DNA of 64,000 nucleotides. It comes from Diaporthe sp. PMI_573. Lineage: Eukaryota; Ascomycota; Sordariomycetes; Diaporthales; Diaporthaceae. Below are positions 1 through 10,663 of the stretch, piece after piece (position 1 is the stretch's first letter; every line of letters begins with the position of its first letter). The notes beneath the pieces are model-generated. The model saw only the letters and a list, made by a program, of their open reading frames with translations, ran no database searches and was not told where the DNA came from. The DNA lies in NCBI GenBank assembly GCA_021399435.1, contig JAJTUP010000096.1:159691-223690 (forward strand). The letters run 5' to 3'. Both the position numbers and the translations under genes were made by a program.

Positions 1-994
1 CCCGGTGGTCAGCCTCTTGGACATCGAGAGCGCCAGGGGCCCGTATTGCTGCTCGATCAAAGATTCCATTGCGCCGCAGCCGAGACCGGTCTTTTCTGCG
101 AAGACGTGTGATTCGGCAACGACCTCCATCACTGCGGATCTTGTCAGTATGTTGTGTTCACGTTATGCATATGTGTGTAGATGTGCGCGAGGATTCCGGG
201 AAGGGTGGTCTCGTCCAAGAAGACGACCCAGGTTGGTCACTCACTCGCGGCGGTCATGAAGTTGCTGGAAGCCGAGCGTAAGCAAAAAGGTCATCGGCAA
301 ACGCCTGTCACAGGGAAGCTAATATTTCCGAGGTCACACAAACTCACCCTGCAGTCTTCAGCAGGCTGGCCTCCTTGACCTCCTCGCCGAGGCGGATGAC
401 ACCCCTGCCCATGACACCAACCAGGAACGGGCTGACCACCCGGACTGCATCTTCCGGCCCGGCCAGCACGAACAGGAGCCTCCCCTCGGCAGCGACCGGG
501 CTAGCGCCGAAGACGGGCGCGGCGACGAATTCCGCACCCCTCGCGCGCAGCCGCGCCTGTGCCTCCCCAGAGGACCGCGGGTGGACGGTCGATGTGTCCA
601 CGACCACCTTGCCGGACAGGTCGGCCGCCCCGGCCCCTCCCCCGGCCCCTGCCCCGGCCCCGATGATGGCGTCCAGCGTAGCCGCCAGTGCCGAGTCGTC
701 GCTGAGGGAGAGGAAAACCACGTCCGACCTGGATACGAGATCTGCCACGTTCTCGCATGGCACACCACCCAGACCTTGGAGCGTCTGCCCGCGGCTCATG
801 GTTCGGTTGTGGTAGTTAAGGCTGGGGGCCCCGAGCTTGGACAGGTGGCGCTGGAGGTTATTGGCCATCGCCAGGCCCATGGACCCGAGCCCTACGATGA
901 GTCAGAATCATGTAGTGGTCCGGGACGAGAGGGGCGGCGTACCGATCCAGGCCAGTCTTGCGTTCTCGACGGTTGCAATCGAATGCTCCTCCAT
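1..994 (-). CDS. 3-hydroxyisobutyrate dehydrogenase family NAD(P)-dependent oxidoreductase (3' end outside window)
   Basis: Likely a cytosolic or mitochondrial beta-hydroxyacid dehydrogenase of the 6-phosphogluconate dehydrogenase-like superfamily; the substrate cannot be told. I infer four exons: 994-943, 891-348, 264-245 and 131 to beyond base 1. The 51-bp first intron (942-892) joins ATG...LAWI to GLGSMGLAMANN, which restores the Rossmann GxGxxG dinucleotide-binding motif. The next region holds the usual VVDTSTVHP stretch. Exon 2 ends LLKTAG and joins GNFMTAA in a 20-nt exon, containing the family's catalytic Lys/Asn region. The last visible exon reads on through MMEVVAE as the C-terminal helical domain. 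The low-complexity GAGAGAGGGAG loop near residue 90 is unusual. Intron positions are inferred from consensus sites and family alignment, not from transcripts. Confidence 0.85.
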
Positions 995-1709
995 CGCTGC
1001 GAATCTCGGCTTTTTGGCCGCTGTCAAGTCGATTTAGGTATTCCAGTCCTCAGACTGAGATTTGGCAGGTTGAGTAGCCAAGACGTGAGCCTGTTATTCC
1101 CACGGAGTTCCAGCGTGACAAGTCCGTCATCCGAGATGCGAGCCAAGCCACGATGAAGGCCGGAGCCGGAGCCGGAACACGCCGCACAACAGTGCCGGAG
1201 GATGCGGCCCCCGGCGGCAATTCCACCTCAATGTTTACCTCAACGTGCTTGTCGTTTGGGACTGACGGCGTATTGGCTCATGACATTCGAATGTACTGCT
1301 GTATTGGAAAAAGAGCCGATAACTAGCCCGAGCTTTCATCTGCGGATCTGGTCACTCCGAGGTCTCGGTTTAGCGTCCAGTTCGCCGAACTTCGCCAGGT
1401 AAAAAGGTCTACGCATTTCTTTGACAGTCTTCACAATGAAAATCAAGAAGACGTTTCATGTTTTCAAGATTTTTCAAATTACTGCTGTATTAAAGGGTCT
1501 AATCAAGACAATGCTCCAACTTCCCAAGCCGGTCCATGCAATGCGCCCGTGATAATCGGATCAATGCCGCGAAATGCAAAACTAATCCCATGCAAAACCA
1601 TCATTCGAATCATCATCCCATCTTTGTCGGCATGTGTTGCCAGGTGTGTTGTACTAAGGAGTGAAGCTATGCACGTGGTATGCGGCTAAGATCCAAATGC
1701 GACCGCCGT
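995..1709. other. Intergenic region between two convergent-side minus-strand genes
   Basis: It contains the promoter of the dehydrogenase gene and the 3' flank of the hsp30-like gene. Reading frames here are short and resemble no family. No repeat or RNA gene is recognised. Confidence 0.5.
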
Positions 1710-2381
1710 CTACTGGATGGCGATGCGGCGGCCCTCCTGCTTCTTGATCTTCGGCACGGTGATGCTCAGGACACCGTTGTTGAGGTTGGCGGTGACGTGC
1801 TCCTGGTTGATGCGGCTAGGGAAGTTGAAGGTGCGGTGGAAGGAGCCGACGGACCGCTCCGAGACCCAGAACCTCTCGGCGGGCCTCGACACCTCCTGCT
1901 GCTTGTTGGTCTTGGTGACTTCTGTGGAGGTGCCCTGCTGCTTGGCCCTCTCGGCGTCCTCATCCTCGACGGTTGCCTTGTGGGAGTTGTTGTGCTCCTT
2001 GTCGCCCTCGGTGATGGCGCCGCTCATCTGGACGCTGCCATCCTCGTTGGGAGGGGTTCCCGAGGTGTAGTGACGCTCAACGCGGCCGGAAATGACGATT
2101 GTCGAGTCATCGGTGAACTCGATGTTGACGTTGTTCTTCTCAATGCCCGGGAGCTCACCGTGCAGCTCGTAGCTGTTCTCTAGCTCCTTGACGTCGAACT
2201 TGGGGGTGAAGGCAGGAAGAGAGGCAGCGCGGCGACCGGTCTGCCTCTGTCCTTGTCCTTGTCCTTGTCCTTGTCCTTGCTGGGTGACCTCCCGGGAGTA
2301 GTTGTCGTAGTCGTCCAGGAGACGGAAGAGAGGGGTGAAGGAGGACTCAGGAGCGAAGTAGGATCGAGGGAAGAAGGACAT
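1710..2381 (-). CDS. hsp30: HSP30-type small heat-shock protein (Hsp20/alpha-crystallin domain)
   Basis: An ATP-independent holdase chaperone of the alpha-crystallin family, 223 residues and intronless. The start MSFFPRSYF...LFRLLDDYD matches the N-terminus of fungal HSP30 proteins, so I use the ATG at 2381 rather than an upstream in-frame codon that lies in the leader. A (QG)5 tract near residues 30-40 is encoded by 6-bp repeats at about 2246-2279. The alpha-crystallin domain begins near FDVKELENSYELHGELPG. As in other fungal HSP30s it is interrupted by a charged, hydrophilic insert (about residues 95-150) before SFHRTFNFP and the closing NGVLSITVPK motif. The upstream TATA box and heat-shock elements support strong heat induction. 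Confidence 0.93.
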   Translation of the reverse strand: MSFFPRSYFAPESSFTPLFRLLDDYDNYSREVTQQGQGQGQGQGQRQTGRRAASLPAFTPKFDVKELENSYELHGELPGIEKNNVNIEFTDDSTIVISGRVERHYTSGTPPNEDGSVQMSGAITEGDKEHNNSHKATVEDEDAERAKQQGTSTEVTKTNKQQEVSRPAERFWVSERSVGSFHRTFNFPSRINQEHVTANLNNGVLSITVPKIKKQEGRRIAIQ

Positions 2382-2554
2382 TTTGGCTGTGGTGGTGATA
2401 GGTCGAGAGATCTTGAGAGTGGTTGATGGTGTGCGAAGCGTGGGAGGAAGTTGCTTGTAGACTGTTTTTGTAGAGTGCATGAAGGTGTTTGCTTGATTGT
2501 CGCTGTCTTGGTGATGATGAGGAGCAGGTGGGAGGGAGGAGAGATTCACTGCAT

Positions 2555-2561
2555 CTTTATA
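2555..2561 (-). promoter_or_regulatory. TATA box of the hsp30-like gene
   Basis: TATAAAG on the minus strand lies about 175 bp before the ATG, with a heat-shock element about 32 bp further upstream. Confidence 0.7.
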
Positions 2562-2592
2562 CTTGAGAAGAAGCGACGGTCATGGCATTGTT

Positions 2593-2605
2593 GAAGCTTC
2601 GCGAA
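2593..2605 (-). promoter_or_regulatory. Perfect three-unit heat-shock element
   Basis: GAA-gc-TTC-gc-GAA matches the HSF trimer site nGAAnnTTCnnGAAn exactly and lies just upstream of the TATA box. Confidence 0.85.
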
Positions 2606-2809
2606 ATCCGTGGAACGGCGAGGCTGCAACGAGACGTAATCATCACGACACGTCCAGAAGGCTGTGGTAAAGCGTAGATTGTTCCACGGCCGTTTTCAGA
2701 GGTCACGCGTGACACTTGTCCCGGTGCGGCAACAGCGAGAAGGTTGGAGAAGGTGCGCGACGAAGCTCTCACCACTGCTGCAGTTTCGTGGTGCCGCTGG
2801 AAGCCGCTA

Positions 2810-2827
2810 GAATCTTCCAGAGGATTC
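2810..2827 (-). promoter_or_regulatory. Second, four-unit heat-shock element
   Basis: GAA-tc-TTC-ca-GAG-ga-TTC keeps the 5-bp phase over four units, with one base off consensus in the third. It lies about 200 bp upstream of the first element. Confidence 0.7.
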
Positions 2828-2828
2828 C

Positions 2829-5095
2829 ACTACAAAGACCTCACCAACAACACCCAAGCTCAGCTTCCACGATCTGTAATGCCCCATAATCCAAGTAATA
2901 CTTGACATATGGGTGCATTACCTGTCATCTGGTTTCTCCTGGCTTGTGAGGCACCTGAGCAGGTGTTTCCCGTCGATGAGGTACGGAGGAGGTCGTGTAA
3001 GTCGCTGTCGACCAGGGTCAAGAATCATGCGTGTAGATTCAGATCAGTCGAAAGTATCAGGGTTAAACCCTCCACAGCTCTACCAGGCCCCAAGTCAAAC
3101 TTAAACCCCCCCCCCTGTGTGGCGTCAGTTTTGAAAGAGAGGGTTGAAGGACAATGTAAAGGACAATGCAAAGTTCAATGCAAAACAGCCTAGTGGTGAC
3201 TTTGAGCATGGCACAATTTTAGGTCAAGGTAATGTGGCCATCTCCCCCAATGACTTATGGTGGACTTATTTTGCAAAAGACTAGATTGCAGTCCACTGAT
3301 GTTGAGATTGCCAATCACAGTCAATTGGAAAATGCCACAAATGACTTCAGGACTGAACTTCTGCTGCTTTTGTATACACTATGAAGAACACTAATTAGGG
3401 ACTCTCTGAGAGGTCCTCAGTCTTAAATGATCTAATTGTTTAGTCAATAGTCAGTCTAAATCCATTTATCATATATGAGTGGCATGATACTATAGATGCC
3501 CAAGGAGATTTGCTTGGGCTGGGTTGTCTGCTAAAAAAATTATGCAGCATGGTAGTATCCCGAAGAATTTTCATTTCTCAATTTTTCTACTTGGGCAGGT
3601 CAAATGCAGAGACTTGTAGATACAAATTGAGTCACGAGCTTAAAAAAATGACGTTTTCGTTCGAAATGAAGGCTTTGAACGGGACTGAAAAATGTGGAAA
3701 CTCAGATGCTAAAATCCTAACTTAGTTCAATTCATGACAATCATCAAGGGCGAGAGCGCTTGAACAGATCATGTGAAGTTTGCTGTCAAGTCAACGAGAT
3801 GGCGTGTGGAAGCGCTATCTCTAATTATACGGAAATTGAGCAGCTGTCGCTGGCTTTTGATAACTGTCGCAAGTTACCTGCTCCGGGAGCGGATTGAAGC
3901 TCGGAGTTTAGCTGCTGTCAAGTGATTTGCTGCATCTTCAATGAATAGATTGTAGTCTCGGATGTACCCATGTTGGGAGTGCGAGAAGAGCATTTTCTAT
4001 CTGCTCACTTCCATATCGCGTCAATGTCCGCATTATGTCTCTGAAAGATCATCTTTTCTTCGTCTGTGTTTTGAGTTGTATTGAGTAATAAGCGGTCGCA
4101 TCATCGAAGGGAATGGGATTCTCGACAATGACATTGATTTAATAGTTCAGTTGGAAGTGTAGCAACCAAGGTGGATGATAACCAACTTCCTTCAAATTGG
4201 TTGATTTCCCTATCCTATAAATTCTGACCCATTAACTCGGGGGAGGTCCGCAGTTGTCTTATCGCTCTCAGTAGTATGCCCTGCCAAACAATGAATCAGC
4301 AGCACAGCCTCGTCAGTCGGCGCCGAGCTTGCTCGTGGAGTATATTGTCAATCAAAAGTATTGCAGCAACTCCATGGTTGCAAAAATCGAGGCCGTTTCC
4401 CGGGCAAGCTAGCTTAATTGTAAGCAGTCCTCATAAAAATGTTATTGCTAGAATCAATATTGTAAGATTCACTGATTTGCCTTCACTTCCTTGTTGCTTT
4501 CTATGCTACCTCATTTACATTCTAGGACCAGCTGACATTGACACGCGAGCAGAACATCTTGCCAGATGTACGGGGTATCAGTCTCGCCTCACCATGTGAC
4601 CTCTACATAATTTGACAATGCTCCCAGTTAAAGACAATGTCTTGATATTGTTCCTAACTAGATGTAGTCACGTAGCATATTCAAGTTGTTGCCATCAAGC
4701 GTGTATGAATTGTGTGGGGTAAGGGATTATCTTTGGCAAAACTGAAGATGAAAGTGTCGACATTACTGTTTAATACTTAGGATGTGCATTCAGGCTGTTA
4801 TCTTCATTGCGGAGTTATTGGTACAGCTTGACAGCACTGGTACCTTAGGGATAGCCATCCACATTGCACGCGGGCAGAGGGACTTTGAGGAAATTGAGAG
4901 ACTGCTCCAAGGGTTCACACAGAAAGAGCCTGTGCACCTCAGGGCAGCTTGTGGTGATGGAAGTTGTCTGCTGTTCAAGATTATTGGCCACCGCGGCACC
5001 CACCGACCCAAATAGTGTTAGTCCACCAGTCTCACCAGGCTTCATCAGATCATCTCATGTTTTCTACGAGATCCATAAAAAAAATATAATATGAT
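2829..5095. other. Gene-poor AT-leaning region
   Basis: Only short reading frames without family resemblance occur. A C-run lies near 3105, followed by an imperfect GACAATG(T/C)AAAG repeat at about 3150-3185. The composition is consistent with an old, mutated repeat, but no TE domain can be read. Confidence 0.4.
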
Positions 5096-5409
5096 TGTTG
5101 GTACGGCCCTGACGGCGTAGGTCAGGGGGTCTTTGCACGTGCAAATAGGCGTTGGGCAAGAAACCGTACGTCTGGGTACGGGTCTGGTTTTCTTGCTACC
5201 GAAGGAAGAAGGGAAGCTATCGCCATCGTAGGGCGCCGAGGCGCTTGGTGTAGTAGCCAGCCCTTCTGCTGACTAAGCCAGACCGGCCCTTCTGATTGGC
5301 CACAGCCGGGCCGGGCGTAAGGCCCCTTGGACTGCCCTCAAACCTACAATGATATAAGAGAATATAAATTCATGTACTGGTGTAGATCTTTCATCGTCTG
5401 TTTTTCACA
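5096..5409 (+). repeat. Probable solo LTR of a Ty1/copia-like retrotransposon
   Basis: The stretch starts TGTTGGTACGG and ends TTTTTCACA, giving the TG...CA boundaries of an LTR. A TATA-like AGAATATAAATTC lies about 45 bp before the end, as in LTR promoters. No gag/pol frame or second LTR lies nearby, and no convincing 5-bp target duplication is seen. The call rests on overall resemblance to fungal LTRs. Confidence 0.45.
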
Positions 5410-8400
5410 TATTCTTGGATGCCTGCATATGTATTGGCGATCCCTGCGACTGCGGCGAGGTGTGTGCCGGACACTTGTCATTGAACCTGTGGCGGGAACG
5501 AGGCTGACGTGATACCAATGGCATTTGCCATCCAGACCCCTTGAGTTTGGCGCGCCATGCGAAGGCTCGTCACAATCATGCCGAACTAAATCACAAGTGA
5601 AGATTGCGGACCAAGACTGGCGAGTATCCATGACTCGAGATCTGCAAGCTGACGACAATTTGACGGTATTCGAATGACAGGGTGCCATTCGGCGTGTTAC
5701 ATCGGTGCGTGACAAGATCTCTCACCGTGTATTCTGGGGGCAGGGAAGTGGCGAGATGATCGCTCCGAGGACCAAGACATGGGTTCTGCTCTCCCCTTTG
5801 GTCTTGCCTTGGCCTTCCCGGCCGCTGCGATCGTGAACCCCTGGGCTGTGTGCCCATCTTTACCACGCTGTTGGAACACGGGCCCTCTCTTGCAGATCTC
5901 AAAAAATGAGGCTTCACTGCGGATCGCAACACAACATATGCACCCGCCCGACGTGCATTCCCAGCAGGCATACGCTCCTGCAATGCTTTTATGAGGGGCT
6001 CGGGAGCTGAGGCAGGCTTGTCCTTCGGGGTAACCTCGAAGAGGACCAAAGAGACGTATCTATTATGCGGTACTCAGTTACGGGCTTCCCATTCCCGAAT
6101 AGCTTACGAGAGGCTATTCCAACAGATGCTACGCTGCAGAAGCCATCTCCCAAAAGAGTATTGCTCCTTGAGATGTTGTCTGCAAAGCCTCTCAGTCTGG
6201 ATAGTCTTGCGCGGTGCCTCGGTTACATTCCGACACACTCAGGCATTTGACGTATTTCTCAAACCTCAAGCCTTCCCATCATGGCCGCTCAGCTCGAGCG
6301 GAGAGTTTTGGTCCCCCCTGTGGGGAGGAATCAGCGTTTCTGCAAGTCTCCGACCAACGGGTTTCAACGTGATGTTCAACACTGGCTGAAACACCGTTTG
6401 TCGGCCGCCATAAGCCGACTGTTTTCGGTCTCGGACCTTTGTTCGGCGCCGCAGTCAGGGTTTAGCAAGCCACCCAGGGCATACCGCCAGTCTGACAGCA
6501 TAGGCAGAGAAGTGTTCACCTCTCAAGCTTCAGAGGTGAGATGCCTCGGATGTAGGTCGTGCCTTATTACGGTTGGCATGACTCGGCGGTGGCAAAACAT
6601 CGGCCCTTCCAAGAGCTGGCAGACATACGAGGCCAATTAGCATGCAGCCACATTACTCTCACGTGCGTCGGCCTGTTTCGACGTGTGCGTTCCGAGCCCT
6701 GGGTGCTAAGAAACACTACAAAAGTACGCCGTACCATGGCAGAGAAAGGGGCACGAGGACCCCTTGCAGCGCCGGGCATTCTGCTGGCGCCGTACCTGCA
6801 TTCCTTCTGCAGGTCATGCGTTAGCGAGACCGAGAATAGCCTCGAGCGAGGGTGCTGCATAGTAGGTCACCACCACGGCATGCCAGACACGTGATGGGTG
6901 CTGGCAGGCGTGGCAGCGCATTGGACACGGCGGAAGCTGCATCGCACACACACCTGGCAGGGCCAGGCCACACTATTGGCTTGCTAAGCCGACCTGAGGT
7001 GACATCGACTTTCTCTGTCGGGAAAGGCAATCCCTCAGATCCCGGGATCGAGAACAGACGAAATCTTTACACAGTACTCCACCGGGCGGCGGCCCCTGGG
7101 GTGGCCGATGTCACCGAAGCTGTCACAGATGGCAGAGAAGAGCGGTGAAAGTCTTGGATGGCGAGTATCGTGGCGTCCATGAATCGGCCGAGAGGGTAAT
7201 TTGGGAAAAGCCAATCTGGACTGATGAGGGCTCCAGCGATGGTGCTTGCAGTGCCTGCAGTGCCTGCAGTGCTTGCAGCGAAATCTTGTGTAAGCTGCCT
7301 AGCCTCGCGAGCGCCTGTTTCGCTCCTGCATTGGTGTGCATAAGCGTGCATTTGTGCATATGCGCATGTGCATGGGAGACTAGTCTGGGCTTGACGTGGA
7401 GAGGTGTTGGAAGCTGCTTACGCAACGAGCGAGACGATTGCCGATTGAGCATGCAAGGTTTCGCGCGTCAGCTTTGGATTGAGGTTTGACGACTTCCGGA
7501 GGGCTGGGCCTGCAGCAAGGAGGATTGACCTGTTGTCAGATATAAGCGCGGAGGGGAAGGGTGCACAGTAGGTAGACGGCGGCAGCGTGACAGGCACGAT
7601 CGACGGCCATGCGAGGCTGTGGCACTGTAGCAGCACGATCGTTTACTACCCACACCCACGCCCACACTGCGTGATGCTCATGTCAATAGCCAGGCGTTTA
7701 ATCATATCACGAAGTCAGTCAGATGTTGCCGCGGAAGGGCGACGGGGTTAAAGACACAGGCCCGACTTGCCAGGAGCGGGAATGCCCGTCACGGGCCCGT
7801 CACGGCTAGCAAAGACCAGATGAAAGTGTATCTCGCATGGAGCCTCGCTTCAGGATACCCCACAGGCATCGGGTGTGGTCGTCGTACGGGGTAGACAGTA
7901 GGCAGTAGAGTCGAGCGTGGTGTCATTCTTTTGGTGCCAGGGACCAGGTGCCAAACTGCATGATGGAAGGAGGCAAGCGCGGCACCTGTCTCCATGTCCT
8001 TGTCGCCGGTGATCGACGCTTACAGTACCCTTCCGTCCCTCTCGCCGAAACACGGGCCGCTGCTGTTGGTGTGCGCACGCCACGGTCTCAACGGCCACAC
8101 CGCATCTTGACGAGTGAAGATGTGGATGCGTGTCAATCGGTGATGCCAGGATGAGACGAAACAAAAGGGCAGATGAGCCTCTGCAACACTGTATGGGATA
8201 TGTGTCCAGTTCACGACGGCGACACTCGGGACGAAAAAAAAAAGAAACCCATCATCTGTTCAGATCTCCCAGGCACACTCCACCTGCGACCCACCCCCAC
8301 CTGCCTCTGGAACCATGCTCAGATCCACAGGGAACGTGGGCCTACCCCCCCAAGAAGTTGGAACTCGTGAGGGCCACACTAGGCCCGATAAGGGAACTCG

Positions 8401-10417
8401 AGCTTCCGTCCCACCAGCGCCTGTCCCACGGTTCACAATCCCATCCCGTTCAACCGCGCCGGCCGACCTCGATCGCCCCTCCCGAGTCAAGCGTCAAGCG
8501 TCAAGCCCCGTCACCAGACAGTGGCCGAGATCCAGACTCACAGCCCAGCAGCACAGTCTGGGTCGTACAGATGCTGCTTCAGGTCTGCATGTAGCCGTGA
8601 CTGAGATTGCAACGAGCGCTAATGCTCGATATATGCGGCGCACCCACCCCGTCACCACGTTGCACCCAGATGCATCAGGTGATGGAAGCCTCCTCCTCCT
8701 TCGCACGCCCGTCCGGCCCACCTGAGTGGCTCCCTCTCCTGGTACCTGGATTACCACTCCATCTTCTCTACTGTCTGCTGTATGCACGTCTACGCCCTTC
8801 GGCCTCCGCCTCCATCTCGCTGGGACCTGGACCTCCGTTCCCACCACCACCACTCTGCTGTGGCACAGTTCTCGAGTGTCCAAACCATCCCACCGGCTCA
8901 CTACGGATGGTCGACACCACCCCCACCACCACCACCACCACCACCCCCGACACACCCAGCAGCATCTCAGCTTCCTGCTCTGGCACACGGCGCTGATGCG
9001 CCGACGGCTTTGGCGGCAGCCCAATCGCTGACCTCCACGATGGAGCGCCAACAACCACCAGCACCCAAAGGCCGTAGGATCTTGTCTTCCGACTTGTATC
9101 CCGTCCTGCCACTCTTGTTGGTTGACGCTCCTCCACCTAAAACACGCTATCCCCCGCAGCCGGTGCGGAGAAGCCCAACTGTGTGGTCCGGGTTATTTTG
9201 ACATCCCTGGCCGCGAACACCGTCCCTCGTCTGCGGCCGGCAGCGTTGGCGCAGGCGACCCTGTAGATAATCCCCGATGGGGCCGGCACCACCGCGCCCA
9301 ACCCTTGTGTCAGCTGGCTCGCGGGCCTGCTTGCACTCGAGTTGGTTCGGCGTCCTTCCGCCCCGATGTCTGCCCGTGCTGTGAAGCTCTCACCTGGCCA
9401 TGGTTGCCTTGCCTTGTCACCACCAGCACACGTCCAAATTGTCGCGAGATGCTAAGATCACAAACATGGTCACCGCCACTGTCAGTGCTCACCCTGACAC
9501 TCGCGATCTGTCGTCATAGAGGCGGGAGTAGGCGCGCCTCTGAGACGTTGAGACGGTGGCTTGACCATGTCCAGAGGCCAGCTTCTAGCCTGCCGTTTGT
9601 CCCGAGATGCGGCTGATGTCTAGGCATTGAAAATGCCCAAGGATCACCCCAAGGCTCACGTCGCCCTGTCGCCCGCTGGGCTGTGTCCTCCAACAGGCGG
9701 GCTGGCAGCTGGTCAGGCCCGGACTGCCGAGAGCCCACATCTGCCGTGAGGCTTTCAGCAGCTTACAGCTCCACGTCCGACACCATTCATCTCGCTGACG
9801 AGCCAGCCCATGGGCATGTCATGTCATTCATGCCCGTTCGCCGCAGCACGAGCTTACAGAAAGACCGGATGGAAAGTCGATGGTCTGGAAGCCTCAGACC
9901 AGGTTGGTCATATCTCATTCGCTAGTGCCTGCCCGCCCTCCTTCGCCATAACGTACCTCTCTGGTCCGATAGCCTTTTGGGAGGCAGCACTCAGTGTGAC
10001 TCTCAGGGCTCCCATTGGCGAGTCCTATCTGCAGCACAGCTGCAAGCATTTCACAAGTTGGCCCGCCTGCCACCCAAGACTGGTGCCAGCTGGCACTGTG
10101 GATTGTGCCTGGCAATTCAGCCAGCATGTGCACTTGGCTGCGGCCTGCAGAAGTTGAGCACTTTGACTGTTGTAGCTTGGGCCGCAATTAAAGCCCTGGG
10201 CCGTGGAGCTGATGTTGCAAAATGCCCCGAATGCAGACGTCACGGCACAGGATCGAGATAACCATGTGCCACGACTTGACAGGCTGTGGAAACCCGCTAA
10301 TCGATGTTGTGCCATGATCTCGCGGCATCCAGGTGTCACTGCTTCGAGATCTCAGGCGACCCAGCCAGCGGCCGACAAGGGCCAGGCAGGCAGCCAGGCA
10401 GGCTGGCAAAGGCCGCC
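5410..10417. other. Long stretch with no recognised gene
   Basis: Both strands have many overlapping frames under 190 codons, none resembling a known family or joining through good introns. Simple repeats occur: four CTGCAGTGC-like 9-bp units at 7241-7279 and CCA/CAC tracts at about 8846-8856 and 8911-8951. Composition is GC-balanced, so this is not an AT-rich RIP desert; it may be long regulatory sequence or hold a non-coding transcript. Confidence 0.4.
8911..8951. repeat. CCA/CAC trinucleotide microsatellite
   Basis: A nearly pure (CAC)n tract interrupted by two CCCCC runs. It creates proline/histidine/valine homopolymers in frames that are otherwise not gene-like. Confidence 0.8.
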
Positions 10418-10459
10418 CATCCCTTCGGCTGCCGTAGCACCTCCAAAAGATCGACACTC
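10418..10459 (+). repeat. Left 42-bp inverted repeat flanking the piggyBac gene
   Basis: Perfect reverse complement of 12561-12602. The pair brackets the transposase gene, which suggests subterminal transposase-binding sequence. No TTAA lies directly at the outer edge, so the true element ends remain unknown. Confidence 0.75.
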
Positions 10460-10663
10460 CTCATCCCTCCACGCTGCAGCCAATCAGAGGCCTTCGTTTA
10501 GCTGCAGACCCACTGTTTTGGCTCCAAACCTTCGCAGTTGTCACGGTACGGTTGCACTACGTCACTTCTTCTCTTCAACACCAAATCGAGCCCATTTGCG
10601 ACGCCCACAACACCACGAATACTGCAGCTACAGACTTCTTTTCTATACGATTCGAAAGTCACG

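Noticed and set aside
375..1156. Plus-strand frames over the dehydrogenase gene
   Set aside because: They are antisense shadows of a GC-rich conserved gene; the minus strand has the Rossmann motif and consistent introns.
2382..2549. 56-codon upstream extension of the hsp30-like frame
   Set aside because: It lies between the TATA box and the conserved MSFFPRSYF start and is not protein-like; treated as leader.
7123..9616. Several 100-190-codon frames rich in Pro, His, Arg or Val
   Set aside because: They follow from CAC/CCA microsatellites and open composition on both strands at once; no family pattern.
10188..10457. Minus-strand frame sharing MSIFWRCYGSRRD with a frame at 12563
   Set aside because: The shared peptide is just the 42-bp inverted repeat read on each side, not a gene family.
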